Shown here piece after piece: positions 36,965 to 45,860 of a stretch of 64,000 nt of DNA. Numbering within the stretch: position 1 is the stretch's first letter; each line of letters starts with the position of its first letter. A program made the translations under genes and the position numbers. The stretch spans positions 62,001 to 126,000 of the forward strand of contig CBDDBH010000022.1 of NCBI GenBank assembly GCA_965225625.1, in the 5' to 3' direction. The DNA is from CBDDBH01 sp965225625. Lineage in GTDB: Bacteria; Pseudomonadota; Gammaproteobacteria; JADZEE01. Below the pieces are notes generated by a model. That model was given only the letters and a program-made list of their open reading frames with translations, was not told the origin of the DNA and did not search any database.

Positions 36965-38244
36965 TTACCGTACCCCGTGATCCAGAGATTCGGGGTGTAT
37001 GTAGTAAGGGTCCGTGATCCCCTTCTTGCGTGCGGCAATACCAGCGAGAGCTGTGCGCATCAACCGGTCCACCAGAATGCCCGTGCTCATATGACGATTC
37101 ATCAAACAGTGGGCTGTACTCAGTGAACTCGATGGCCACGACCTCGTTCTGTATGGGTACGCTGCGCAAAATGCGCATGGCCTGGATACTCGTCAGGCCG
37201 CCAATATCCTGGGACGCGACTGCCGGCGCGTAGGCTGGATCGATACCGTCGATGTCGAATGAGATGAACACCTTCTTGCCTTTGAGTTCCTTTAAGACCC
37301 GCTTGAGAACCTTGTCAAAACCGTCACGCTCGATCTCCGGCATCATGTGATAGCGCACTTTGTTGTCGCGTATCCATTGAAGGTCATATGCAGAAGGGAC
37401 TAAACCCCGCAGACCGATCTGGACGACGTCCTCGCCCTTGATGATTCCCCTTTTCTATGGCGCCGCGGACCATGCTGCCGCTGTGGACATAGTTGCCTTG
37501 AAAGGACGGCCAGGCGTCGAAGTGCGCGTCAACGTGCAGCATCGCGAAGTTGCCGGGACCGTATTTGTCTGCGAGCGCCATCAGCACCCCGTACATCTGT
37601 ATGTGCGTGCCGCCCACCGTCATCGGGACCGCATCCGCTGCCAGAATCTCGCCCAGTACGGTACGGATCTCTTCCAGAGTACGCTGATGGTTAGTGTAGT
37701 GTGCGGCGATGTTGCCGTAATCGGCAATCACGAGGTCGACCAGGTATTCCGTGCGTAAGTACTGGTCGGTGCCGAAGCTGTCGGCACCAAATGTCATCCA
37801 GTCCGGTAGAGTCCGCATGACGTTAGCGGCTAGTCGTGCGCCCGGAATAATATGATTTTCAGCGGCCATGCCGACCACGGCCACGTCAACCTTGCCGGCC
37901 TTCAAATCGTCGGTGGTGAACGCCATTGGCGCACCGAAGTAGGTTGGAAATCCGTACAAGGATTGAAAGCCGGTTTGATAACGTTGTGGATTGACCAACC
38001 CCGGTTCGCGCTGCGGATCTTTCGCTGTGTCCCGGCGAGCATTCCAACCAGCGTTGGTCGGATCGTCAGGATCCATGCGATGCACGCCGACGGGGTCATT
38101 GGGATCCTTCCACGGCATCCAGGGATCCGCCTTCTGCTCTTGCGAAAAGGCGCCTGTGCTGGCCAAAAAGCTGAGCGCTGCAGCGAGAGCAGCAAGGCGT
38201 ACTCGAACGGATGACTTAGTTGCGGAGTTTCTTGCTAACGTCAC
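36965..38244 (-). pseudogene. Exported agmatinase-like ureohydrolase with two frameshifts
   Basis: The N-terminal part (38244 to about 37440) has a signal peptide (LAALAAALSFLASTGAFS), then the arginase-family pieces VGGTHIQMYGVLMAL and MLHVDAHFDAWPSFQG. A shift in an A/G-run near 37447 moves to the frame reading VQIGLRGLVPSAYDLQWIRD and FISFDIDGIDPAYAPA. A second shift near 37085 moves to ILVDRLMRTALAGIAARKKG and YYIHPESLDHGVR, stopping at 36965. Manganese ligands are kept in all pieces. GTG 38244 has AAGGAG upstream. It is inactive as written; it would otherwise hydrolyse a guanidino compound in the periplasm. Confidence 0.85.
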
Positions 38245-38374
38245 GATACATTCTCCTTTTTCGATTTTGGATTTTCGGAAGGTGAATTTTGAGGCGTTGC
38301 ACGGTCATCGTGAACACATAGCGATCAGACCTGCGTGATTAGTGATGTATGTAAGAATGGACAAACCGATGAGT

Positions 38375-39019
38375 TCAGTCTGCCAGCACGAGCGCGAGTG
38401 CCTGCTGACGGAACTGTTCATTAAATTTCTTTTTGTTTGTTGGCCTTGTTTTCTCATTGCCGAAAAGTACGTATAGCCCTTCAATCAGGGCCATCAACAG
38501 ATAGGCCCGCTGGTTAAGCACATTAGGAATCAGCTTTGGATTAACATCGGCGCAGAGTTGCCGGGTAATGTCATAAAACTGGGCGTAAGCATTCTCCCTG
38601 CACTGAGCGACAAAGGGGTCATGCACGGAGATGGCCCAGACCTGATAAGAGAACTGCCGCGATTCCGCATTGCGAATATCAATCAGTTGGTAGTCCATGC
38701 AGGTCAGGAAACGGGCCTGTGGGTCGGTTGGCGCCTTGCTCAGCGGTTCTCGCCAGACCGTTCGATACGCCTCTAACATATCATCCAGCATCGAGCGGAA
38801 CAGGTCATCTTTCGACTCGAAGTAGTAGCTGAGATTACCCAGGCTGATGCCGGCCGCCTGCGCCACATTGCGCAGGGAGAAACTAGGGTAGCCCCGCGTA
38901 ATCAGCAGCTTTCGCGCGACTTTCAGTATCTTTTTCACTCGATGGCGGCCGCGGCTGCGCAGGGCAGTGCCAGTGCGAACGCGGGAGGGGGTGATATCGG
39001 TATTTGAAGCAGTCTTCAT
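38375..39019 (-). CDS. TetR/AcrR family transcriptional regulator
   Basis: A 214-residue repressor. After a basic leader (RSRGRHRVKKI) comes the helix-turn-helix region ARKLLITRGYPSFSLRNVAQAAGISLGNLSYYFESKDDLF, highly typical of TetR, and a C-terminal ligand-binding helical domain. It is divergent from the carboxymuconolactone decarboxylase-like gene. The AT-rich 248-base region between them contains a 23-base palindrome that is a good operator candidate. It probably represses itself and the divergent gene until an unknown ligand binds. Confidence 0.93.
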   Translation of the reverse strand: MKTASNTDITPSRVRTGTALRSRGRHRVKKILKVARKLLITRGYPSFSLRNVAQAAGISLGNLSYYFESKDDLFRSMLDDMLEAYRTVWREPLSKAPTDPQARFLTCMDYQLIDIRNAESRQFSYQVWAISVHDPFVAQCRENAYAQFYDITRQLCADVNPKLIPNVLNQRAYLLMALIEGLYVLFGNEKTRPTNKKKFNEQFRQQALALVLAD

Positions 39020-39091
39020 GTCAAGCGCTAGGCCGTGTTGGTTCAGTTCCTCACGTTATCGCACGAAAAAATTGGCAATTTAGTAACAAAT

Positions 39092-39114
39092 GTCCTATAA
39101 ATATATCATAGGAC
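39092..39114. promoter_or_regulatory. Palindromic operator candidate for the divergent TetR-type regulator
   Basis: GTCCTAT (39092-39098) and ATAGGAC (39108-39114) are exact reverse complements separated by 9 A/T-rich bases. The 23-base size suits a TetR dimer site. It is 72 bases from the regulator start and 153 bases from the divergent ATG. Confidence 0.6.
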
Positions 39115-39267
39115 GTATGTATCTAATAGCAAGACAGGTTGATTTTGGCAATACCGATACATCTTTCCGCGTCTTACGTAGTTTTGCATTGTCTCTAATT
39201 AGAATGTATTTGCACCGAGATATAGTTATTTTGCTATTTCTCGCAAAAAAGTTATCAGAGGGAAGCC

Positions 39268-39870
39268 ATGTCAAATCGAATCAACCCTTTGCCAAGGGAA
39301 ACCAAGCCTGAATGTGAAACTGCTTTTCAAACCTTTGAAAAACGAATGGGCTTTGTGCCAAATAGTGTTTTAACCATGCAGCGCAAGCCCATGTTAGTAA
39401 ATGCCTTGATGGCATTGAGTAACTCGGTTTACGCAGATCCTGAAGCATTGCTACCAAACAGCCTTAAGGCCTGCATGGCACAGATTGCCAGTACGGCAAC
39501 TGGATGTCTTTATTGCCAGGCGCACTTTGGCGGTATAGCGGAACTCATGGATACACCTGTAGAAAAGGTTGAAGCCCTATGGGAGTACCAGACCAGCCCG
39601 CTATTTTCAGAGGCCGAAAGGGCCGCATTCGACTTCGCGGTTGCAGCAGTCCAGATCCCAAATGCAGTCACTGATGAGGATTTTCAGCGATTGCGGCAAT
39701 TTTACAGTGAAGATGAAATTGTCGAACTAATGACACCTCTGATGCACACGGCTTTCTTAAACCGGTGGAATGACACAATGGGCACGCCAATAGAAGAATT
39801 TGCCGTTAGTTTTGGGGAGAAGCATCTGCAAAATGCTAAATGGGAAGCTGGCAAACATTCGAGTTTATGA
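39268..39870 (+). CDS. Carboxymuconolactone decarboxylase/AhpD-like peroxidase-related protein
   Basis: A 200-residue all-helical protein with the AhpD-type redox motif TGCLYCQAHFGG (Cys80, Cys83, His86). Members reduce alkylhydroperoxides or decarboxylate lactones. ATG 39268 follows AGAGGGAAGCC. The duplicated family domain continues with AAFDFAVAAVQIPN. The gene is more A/T-rich than its neighbours and its promoter region is strongly A/T-rich, which suggests recent transfer together with the divergent TetR gene. TetR-linked expression implies an inducible response to an organic peroxide or electrophile. Confidence 0.85.
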   Translation: MSNRINPLPRETKPECETAFQTFEKRMGFVPNSVLTMQRKPMLVNALMALSNSVYADPEALLPNSLKACMAQIASTATGCLYCQAHFGGIAELMDTPVEKVEALWEYQTSPLFSEAERAAFDFAVAAVQIPNAVTDEDFQRLRQFYSEDEIVELMTPLMHTAFLNRWNDTMGTPIEEFAVSFGEKHLQNAKWEAGKHSSL

Positions 39871-40037
39871 ATTTTTGAATTGAAAACACTTAGCCAGAAA
39901 GCTTCGAACTGGGCACGAATTACTTTGGTTCTTCAAGTATCCGTTGGCACGCTCTTTCGTCAATTCGCTGCAGCCGTGGAGCCGCTGGTAAGACAGGATT
40001 AGATTGCCACAACTACAACTTGACAATGGAGGCGAGC

Positions 40038-41072
40038 ATGGCGGCCCATCGCGACGTACTATTCTGCGGCAGCATCGGACTTGAAGACGCCGAGGCGGTA
40101 TTTTGCGCCCTTGCGCAAACGGTCGGCGATCGCGCGAAACGCTACCCGGACGGCGAAACTGGCGTCAGGCATTACTGGATATTGTGGCAGCAGCCCGTAT
40201 TCGCGGATCACCCGAATTGCGAACTCGGTATGGAGGTTCCCATTACCCGGTGGGGGAACAAGTTCGAAAATCGGCCTTACTATAAGATGCGCGACGGTTT
40301 CGATCCTGGTGAGCTCGAATTTCCTGCCATTGGCTACGCCAGAGAGGCGATTGCCTCTTACGAAACATTCAAGCGTCTACGCGATGCGGGAACGATCCCT
40401 GACGGTGTCCGCTTCCAGGTGGCATTGCCGACGCCGACGGCCGTCATCATCTGTTTCATCGTCGAAGAGCAACGGGCGGCATTCGAATCCGCTTACGAGA
40501 GGGCGCTGCAAAAAGAGGTTGCAGCGATGGTGGCGGCCATTCCGCACAAAGACCTCGCTATCCAGTTGGACGTGTGTCATGAAATCCTGGGATACGATGG
40601 TGGGCCGGAGCCGGTGTTCTACGACGACATTCTGGGTGGCACGGTGGAACGTATCGCTCGGATCTCCAGCTGGGTTCCGAACCCGGTCGAGTTCGGGATC
40701 CATCTTTGCTACGGCGATCCGGGTCACAAGCACATCAAAGAACCAACCGACACCGGCAGTGCGGTACGTTTTTCCAATGCTATCTGCGAAGGTGTAGACC
40801 GCGTGGTGAATTGGATCCATTTACCCGTACCGCGCGAGCGCAATGATGATGACTACTTCGCGCCGTTAGCGGATCTGCGCGTGCCGGCTGAAACCGAGCT
40901 GTATCTCGGGCTTGTACATTTGACGGGTGGACTCGCCGGGATCCAGGGTCGCATTGCCACAGCGGAGCGCCACACCGGGCAATTCGGTATCGCAACGGAA
41001 TGCGGCTTTGGACGCCGCGACTCGGCGACTATTCCTGCGCTGTTGCAATTGCACACGGATGCCGCCGGATGA
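40038..41072 (+). CDS. MetE/UROD-superfamily-like protein of unknown substrate
   Basis: A 344-residue protein whose ending, GIATECGFGRR followed by TIPALLQLH, resembles the C-terminal zinc-site region of cobalamin-independent methionine synthase and related methyltransferases (STECGxG). Possible zinc ligands are LDVCHEILG (residues about 180-188), HLCYGDPGHKH and the Cys of TECGFG. GGAG at 40028-40031 favours ATG 40038 over an ATG at 40026. It would be a TIM-barrel methyltransferase or lyase, but it is shorter than the catalytic MetE half, and no folate partner gene is adjacent. Confidence 0.65.
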   Translation: MAAHRDVLFCGSIGLEDAEAVFCALAQTVGDRAKRYPDGETGVRHYWILWQQPVFADHPNCELGMEVPITRWGNKFENRPYYKMRDGFDPGELEFPAIGYAREAIASYETFKRLRDAGTIPDGVRFQVALPTPTAVIICFIVEEQRAAFESAYERALQKEVAAMVAAIPHKDLAIQLDVCHEILGYDGGPEPVFYDDILGGTVERIARISSWVPNPVEFGIHLCYGDPGHKHIKEPTDTGSAVRFSNAICEGVDRVVNWIHLPVPRERNDDDYFAPLADLRVPAETELYLGLVHLTGGLAGIQGRIATAERHTGQFGIATECGFGRRDSATIPALLQLHTDAAG

Positions 41073-41169
41073 GCACCGGTAGGCGCTGACCCGCTCACCG
41101 GCGATATCGGCTTGAAGCGGGTAAGGGCGAGAGCGAGCATGGCACTAGAACCTAGGGAGACAGATAACG

Positions 41170-41991
41170 ATGCTTGAGGTTTACTATCATGAAGAGGGTG
41201 ACTCGATTTGTTCGAATCGAGTCATGATGACTTTAGTAGACAAGGAGATCGAAGATTGGATACCGCGCAAGATCGTCCTCATGAACCGCGATCAGTTCAA
41301 ACCCGAATACCTGGCACTCAATCCCAAGGCGCAGGTGCCGACGCTGGTTCATGATGGCAAGGTGGTCAGGGAATCCTCGATTATTTGTAATTACCTCGAC
41401 GATTTGAAACCGACGCCGGCGCTTAAACCAACAGATCCGGTTGAACGAGCGCATATGCAGGAATGGATCAAGGATTTAGATGAGTCGGGATATCAGGCAA
41501 TCGCGTCCATCAATTTCGTAACTAAGTTCAGACTGGCGATCCCAATAGACAAAATGGAGGAGCGCTGGAAGGAAGTGACCGACATCGACCGTCTGCATCG
41601 CCAGCAATCCTGTGTGCGAGAAGGACTCGACTCGCCTTACGTGCTTCGTGGTATCGGTGCCTGCGACCGGATCCTGGCCAAGGCGGAGAAGACGTTGGTA
41701 GATGGGCGCCCCTGGATCATGGGAGATCAGTACACATTGGTTGAACCCAACCTCGCGCCGTTCTTCAAAGTTCTGGAGATGCTCCGGCTGCTACCTCTGT
41801 GGTTGGAGGGGCGGCCCCACGTGCAAGCGTGGTGGTCTCGGTTGACGAGCAGAGCGAGCTACGAGGCGCTGGAAGAGTACCCAGGTCAAAGGGAGGACGA
41901 TGATGCACCGCATGCCAAAGCCGGGAGTGCGGTCGCGGATAAGTTCGAAGAGCTTCTGAACCGCTACAGAACCACTATTCCTCAGCTGTAA
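41170..41991 (+). CDS. Glutathione S-transferase family protein
   Basis: A 273-residue cytosolic GST-type protein. The thioredoxin-like half has LEVYYHEEGDSICSNRVMMTLVDK and NPKAQVPTLVHDGKVVRESSIICNYLDD with the cis-Pro of QVPTL and the glutathione-contacting ESS. The helical half holds RPWIMGDQYTLVEPNLAPFF. Ser13 or Cys14 near the N-terminus could activate glutathione. GGGAG lies upstream of ATG 41170. The C-terminal tail is longer than usual. Conjugation, isomerisation or dehalogenation of an electrophile is likely. Confidence 0.88.
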   Translation: MLEVYYHEEGDSICSNRVMMTLVDKEIEDWIPRKIVLMNRDQFKPEYLALNPKAQVPTLVHDGKVVRESSIICNYLDDLKPTPALKPTDPVERAHMQEWIKDLDESGYQAIASINFVTKFRLAIPIDKMEERWKEVTDIDRLHRQQSCVREGLDSPYVLRGIGACDRILAKAEKTLVDGRPWIMGDQYTLVEPNLAPFFKVLEMLRLLPLWLEGRPHVQAWWSRLTSRASYEALEEYPGQREDDDAPHAKAGSAVADKFEELLNRYRTTIPQL

Positions 41992-42106
41992 AATGTCGAA
42001 GTCGGCACCACCTGCTGCTGCCAAGCTCGTGACCGGCGCCTGACAGGAACCAATACGGTAAGACTCGATTGAACGACCTTCTCTTTTAGTTGGTACGGAG
42101 ATCTAC

Positions 42107-42910
42107 GTGACCTACAAACTTCATCAAACAGACCTCGATGCATTTAGCGATGCTGGCGCCGTTGCGCTTCGGCAGGTAGTTGGCGAGGGGGATTTAACAA
42201 AACTTGCCGAAGCTATCGAAGACGATATTCGTAACCCGGGTCCTTTCTATCACGGTTATGATTCCGATGAAGGGCGATTCCACGGCAATCTTAGATTGTG
42301 GGAGACTCACGATACGTTTCGTGAAATCTGCTGCAATTCAAATCTACCGGAAATCGCGTCGGCATTTCTTCGGTCAACGAAGATAAACATGTTTTACGAC
42401 CAGCTCTTCGTAAAAGAGGCGTCCATGAGTCAACGCACACGCTGGCATAACGATCAGCCGTATTGGCCTGTTCGAGGTTGGCAATTCATGTCGATATGGA
42501 TTGCCCTAGACCGCACTACTGCAGACAACGGTCGGGTCGAATTCATACGCGGTTCGCATCGGTGGGATCGCTGGTTCCAACCAGAAGTGTTTGGCAAGAC
42601 TGCGGCGATCGACCAGTACGAACGCAATCCGGAGTTCGAAGATATTCCAGATATCGAAGCGGACCGCGACAGCTATGACATCCTATCGTGGGATCTGGAG
42701 CCCGGTGATGTTTACGTGTTCCACGCGTTGACGGTGCATGGCGCGGGTGGCAATGCTCTGACGAATCGCAGACGACGTGGATACACGGTCCGTTACACCG
42801 GTGACGATGTGGTTTACGAGGCGCGGCCGGGTGTCTCCCAGTCGTTGCTATTTGACGAGCTAGAGTCGGGAAGCCCGCTGGACTCGGAGCGCTATCCGGT
42901 TGTGCTGTAG
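42107..42910 (+). CDS. Phytanoyl-CoA dioxygenase family Fe(II)/2-oxoglutarate oxygenase
   Basis: A 267-residue double-stranded beta-helix oxygenase. The iron ligands are His114 and Asp116 (RWHNDQPYW) and His211 (ALTVHGAGGN), with Arg223-225 near the C-terminus for 2-oxoglutarate. Such enzymes hydroxylate CoA esters or small secondary metabolites. GTG 42107 follows ACGGAG. Its last 51 bases overlap the antisense C-terminal extension of the LysR gene. It may be controlled by that neighbouring regulator. Confidence 0.88.
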   Translation: MTYKLHQTDLDAFSDAGAVALRQVVGEGDLTKLAEAIEDDIRNPGPFYHGYDSDEGRFHGNLRLWETHDTFREICCNSNLPEIASAFLRSTKINMFYDQLFVKEASMSQRTRWHNDQPYWPVRGWQFMSIWIALDRTTADNGRVEFIRGSHRWDRWFQPEVFGKTAAIDQYERNPEFEDIPDIEADRDSYDILSWDLEPGDVYVFHALTVHGAGGNALTNRRRRGYTVRYTGDDVVYEARPGVSQSLLFDELESGSPLDSERYPVVL

Positions 42911-43966
42911 GCTCGAAGCGTTAGTAAATCGGGGCCGGTGTGCGGCGCCGCTTCGAAAGCGAGCAAGCCGATGAGGTTGAAGGTGGTGGCAAGATAGAGG
43001 GCAGCCTCCGGCCGGGGGTCGGCTAGTTCTCGCTAGCACACGTATGCCATCGCCTGGGCCACCTTTCAGTTTTTCATGCCGATCATGCTCCAGCGAGCAG
43101 CCCTTTTTTTGTTCGATGACATCGGCGATGAATGCACGAAACGTACGTAGCCGCGCTGCGTCTCTAAGGTCCGGATGCGACAACATCCAGATGTCAAAGT
43201 TGTAGTACGGCTTGCACTTCGGGATCCGTGTCACGCCTTCGACGCTATCGCCTAGAAAGCACGGGAGTGCCGCGAGCCCCATTCCACAGCGGGTGGCTTC
43301 CGCCTGTAGTAGGACATTGTTCAACCTAACGTAGACAGGAAATTGGGGAAACGGGGATTCCCTAACCCACTCCGGAAATCGCTCATCATCGTCCCAGCCG
43401 ATCCATCTGGCGTCGCAATCGGCACTCCAAAGATCGTTCTTTGCCAGATAACTGTCGCTTGCGTAATAGCAACTGCCCATCGTCGCGAGCTTCCGGCCAA
43501 TCAGATCCTCTGGTGGATTGGATCCTACGCGCATGAAGCGAAGCGCTACATCCGCCTCGCGCCGGCTCAGGTTGAACGGGTCATCGGAGATGAGGACGTT
43601 TAAGTCGATGTCCCGGTAGCTTGCGCTAAATTCCACCAAGTGTGGCATCAGCAAATGTGTGGCGATGACGTCTGACATAGTCAATCGAATTTCGCCGGAC
43701 AGTTGTGCATCACGACCCTGCAGCTGTCGTCGCGCAGTCAACAGCGCATCTTCAGCTCGTAAAGTGGACACGAGCATGGTCTCGCCAGCGGTGGTCAAAC
43801 GATAACCACGCACGTCGCGATCAAACAACTTCACACCGAGATCTGATTCCAGCAGGTCAACTCGCCGAGTTACGGTCGAGTGACTCATTCCTTCTTTGGC
43901 AGCGGTCGCGCGGGCAGACCCGCTGCGGGCCAGGGCCAAAAATAGTCGGATGTCTTCCCAATTCAT
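42860..43966 (-). CDS. LysR family transcriptional regulator with an unusual C-terminal extension
   Basis: The helix-turn-helix is at residues 1-60 (MNWEDIRLFLALARSGS...ARATAAKEGMSHSTVTRRVDLLESDLGVKLFDR), followed by a periplasmic-binding-like effector domain ending near residue 285 (LRTFRAFIADVIEQKKG). The remaining 80 or so residues are Arg/Pro/His-rich, do not look like a protein domain, and run into the convergent dioxygenase gene. A lost stop codon or a frameshift near 43100 would explain this. Normal family length is about 300. It probably regulates divergent genes from 44065 onward or the dioxygenase. Confidence 0.85.
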   Translation of the reverse strand: MNWEDIRLFLALARSGSARATAAKEGMSHSTVTRRVDLLESDLGVKLFDRDVRGYRLTTAGETMLVSTLRAEDALLTARRQLQGRDAQLSGEIRLTMSDVIATHLLMPHLVEFSASYRDIDLNVLISDDPFNLSRREADVALRFMRVGSNPPEDLIGRKLATMGSCYYASDSYLAKNDLWSADCDARWIGWDDDERFPEWVRESPFPQFPVYVRLNNVLLQAEATRCGMGLAALPCFLGDSVEGVTRIPKCKPYYNFDIWMLSHPDLRDAARLRTFRAFIADVIEQKKGCSLEHDRHEKLKGGPGDGIRVLARTSRPPAGGCPLSCHHLQPHRLARFRSGAAHRPRFTNASSLQHNRIALRVQRASRL

Positions 43967-44064
43967 GGTCTATTCATGCAACACACCGGTCATATTATAG
44001 CTATATCGGTTCGTAGCTGGTCCACCTAGACTGACCGCCAGTCAATTAGGAGGAGGTGAGCGAT

Positions 44065-44238
44065 ATGACAACAAACATAGGCCGTGCACCTGGGTTCCTG
44101 AATCATCCCAATCTCACAGTGCGTATTTCGCCCAGTGCTCGGCGGTGGATCGGCGGCGTCGGGGAAGCCGTCTTTGCGACAAGCGAGAGAGCACTCGTCC
44201 TCGTTGAACTCGTAGAAGAGTCATCAAGCATCGAATAA
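44065..44238 (+). CDS. Truncated DUF427-like small protein (57 residues)
   Basis: ATG 44065 is preceded by AGGAGGAGGTGAGCG, a very strong RBS. The product begins TTNIGRAPGFLNHPN and continues WIGGVGEAVFATSERALVLVE, which resembles the first part of DUF427 domains (a small beta-tent fold protein normally 90-120 residues). It then ends SSSIE* where the second half, with its conserved tyrosine/aspartate strands, should follow. Either it is a gene cut short by a mutation or a genuine short form. It is divergent from the LysR gene and 75 bases upstream of the MBL hydrolase. Confidence 0.55.
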   Translation: MTTNIGRAPGFLNHPNLTVRISPSARRWIGGVGEAVFATSERALVLVELVEESSSIE

Positions 44239-44313
44239 TCGGTGTGTTGTCCACTAACAGCCGACCGTACGACGAAACGATTAAGCCTGAATTTAAATTG
44301 ATTGGAGAAAATC

Positions 44314-45294
44314 ATGCACAACGTAACAGTGAAACGCGCCACTATAAAAAGCCTATATCTAATATTTTTAGGTCTTATATCTACGCTGCACGTTGGCTCT
44401 GCCTATGCTACCGAACAAACGATCGACGATCCGGTCATTGGCCCGAAAGGCTACTACGTGGACAGCTATGGTGGTGGCGCTTACTGGATCACTGACGGTC
44501 TCTACAACTCGATGTTTGTCGTCACCAATGATGGGGTTGTCGTCGTCGATGCGCCGCCGTCCTACGCCGATCAACTGCCTGCCGCCATTCGTGAAGTCAC
44601 TGACAAGCCGGTGAAGTACTTTGTTTACAGTCACCATCACAACGATCACACGGGTGGTTCTGCGGTGTTTGGCGACGATGTGATCCGGGTGGGACACGAG
44701 CTTACGGCCCAGGAGCTGCGTCGAAAAGGCGATCCCAATCGACCGGTGCCGACGGTTACCTTCAGTGATTCCTACACCCTGAAACTCGGTAATCAGCAGG
44801 TCGAGCTTCGCTACCCAGGCTTACAACATTCGCCAGGAAACATATTCATATATCTGCCGACGCAAAAAGTGCTGATGCTGGTGGATGTGCTCTATCCGGG
44901 TTCGGTGCCATTCAAGGACTTCGCCGTCGCCGCAAGCGTTTCTGGATACTTTCATGCTTTCGATCAAGCGAGAGAATATGATTTTGAATATTTTCAAGGC
45001 GGTCACGTAGGCAGGCCGGGAACGCGTCGGGATTTCGAGGATGCGTACGGGTATATCGTCGATGTTCAGGCAAACGCCGTTAAGGCGATGCAAATCACAA
45101 ATCCCGCGCTTTCCTTTACCAGCGAGGATAATCCGATCAAAGAGCCTTACTTCCTTATCAACACCTATCTGGAAGCGGCTAGTGAGGTGTGCGCCCAGAT
45201 GACATTGGAAAAATGGAGACAACAATTGAATGCTGGGGATTTGTATACCAAGGGGCATTGTTGGACCACGGTCCTCGACCTGATTATAGACTGA
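44314..45294 (+). CDS. Exported MBL-fold metallo-hydrolase
   Basis: A 326-residue protein with a Sec signal (ATIKSLYLIFLGLISTLHVGSA). The zinc motif YSHHHNDHTGGS is near residues 105-116, with PGLQHSPGNIFIYLP and VLMLVDVLYPG further on; the C-terminal FQGGHVGRPG completes the site. GGAG before ATG 44314 decides the start. It is distinct from the MBL gene at 21.7 kb. Exported members degrade lactones, beta-lactams or sulfate esters; the substrate here is unknown. Confidence 0.87.
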   Translation: MHNVTVKRATIKSLYLIFLGLISTLHVGSAYATEQTIDDPVIGPKGYYVDSYGGGAYWITDGLYNSMFVVTNDGVVVVDAPPSYADQLPAAIREVTDKPVKYFVYSHHHNDHTGGSAVFGDDVIRVGHELTAQELRRKGDPNRPVPTVTFSDSYTLKLGNQQVELRYPGLQHSPGNIFIYLPTQKVLMLVDVLYPGSVPFKDFAVAASVSGYFHAFDQAREYDFEYFQGGHVGRPGTRRDFEDAYGYIVDVQANAVKAMQITNPALSFTSEDNPIKEPYFLINTYLEAASEVCAQMTLEKWRQQLNAGDLYTKGHCWTTVLDLIID

Positions 45295-45305
45295 TGGACG
45301 TTGCG

Positions 45306-45330
45306 AAATATTCTACTGTGCAGGAGCTAT
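45306..45330 (+). repeat. Copy 1 of an imperfect 25-base direct repeat
   Basis: AAATATTCTACTGTGCAGG and six further bases match 46494-46518 at 22 of 25 positions. Both copies follow closely behind the stop codon of a plus-strand gene (MBL hydrolase, GST). Confidence 0.55.
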
Positions 45331-45417
45331 TGCACACACAATCGCTGCGCTTCGACAAACCCAGACCACAGCGTTAGGCGATTTCTCGACGACAATTATC
45401 AAAAGGAATAAAGGTAG

Positions 45418-45828
45418 ATGGACTTTAAGGAATTTAACAAATCGATTATCAATGAATTTCGCGCAAATGGTGGTGTCGTTGGCGGTTATTTCGCCGATGT
45501 AACACTACTATTGCTAACCACTATCGGAGCCAAGACTGGGTTAACCCGGGTAAACCCATTGGCATGCCAAATCGATGGAGAGCGCTGTATCATCATTGCG
45601 TCTTACGGCGGTGCGTCTACGAACCCACCTTGGTACCACAACCTTCTCTCAAATCCCGAGGTCAGCATAGAGTTAGGTAGTGAGCAATTCACAGCTAGGG
45701 CGGACGTGTTAGACGAACCCGAACGCACCGATTTCTACGCAAAGATGATTGAGATAAAGCCCGTATTCTCTGAATATCGGAGTAAGACCACGCGCGTGAT
45801 TCCGGTTGTTGCGCTAACGCGCTTGTAA
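45418..45828 (+). CDS. Ddn-like (F420-dependent) nitroreductase family protein
   Basis: A 136-residue split-beta-barrel protein. LLTTIGAKTGLTRVNPLAC, then CIIIASYGGASTNPPWYHNLLSNPEVSIEL are the hallmarks of the deazaflavin-dependent nitroreductase (Ddn) family, otherwise best known from actinobacteria. Members reduce quinones or nitro groups using F420H2, though some may use FMN. AAGGAATAAAGG precedes ATG 45418. No F420 biosynthesis gene is visible, so the cofactor is uncertain. Confidence 0.83.
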   Translation: MDFKEFNKSIINEFRANGGVVGGYFADVTLLLLTTIGAKTGLTRVNPLACQIDGERCIIIASYGGASTNPPWYHNLLSNPEVSIELGSEQFTARADVLDEPERTDFYAKMIEIKPVFSEYRSKTTRVIPVVALTRL

Positions 45829-45860
45829 GCTCGCCCAAGATTTAGAGAACGCAGGTCATC

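Noticed and set aside
45370..45385. GTTAGGC resembling an integron attC core site after the MBL gene
   Set aside because: No inverse core (RYYYAAC) with paired inner arms was found at the right distance, and there is no integrase; a 7-base match is expected by chance.
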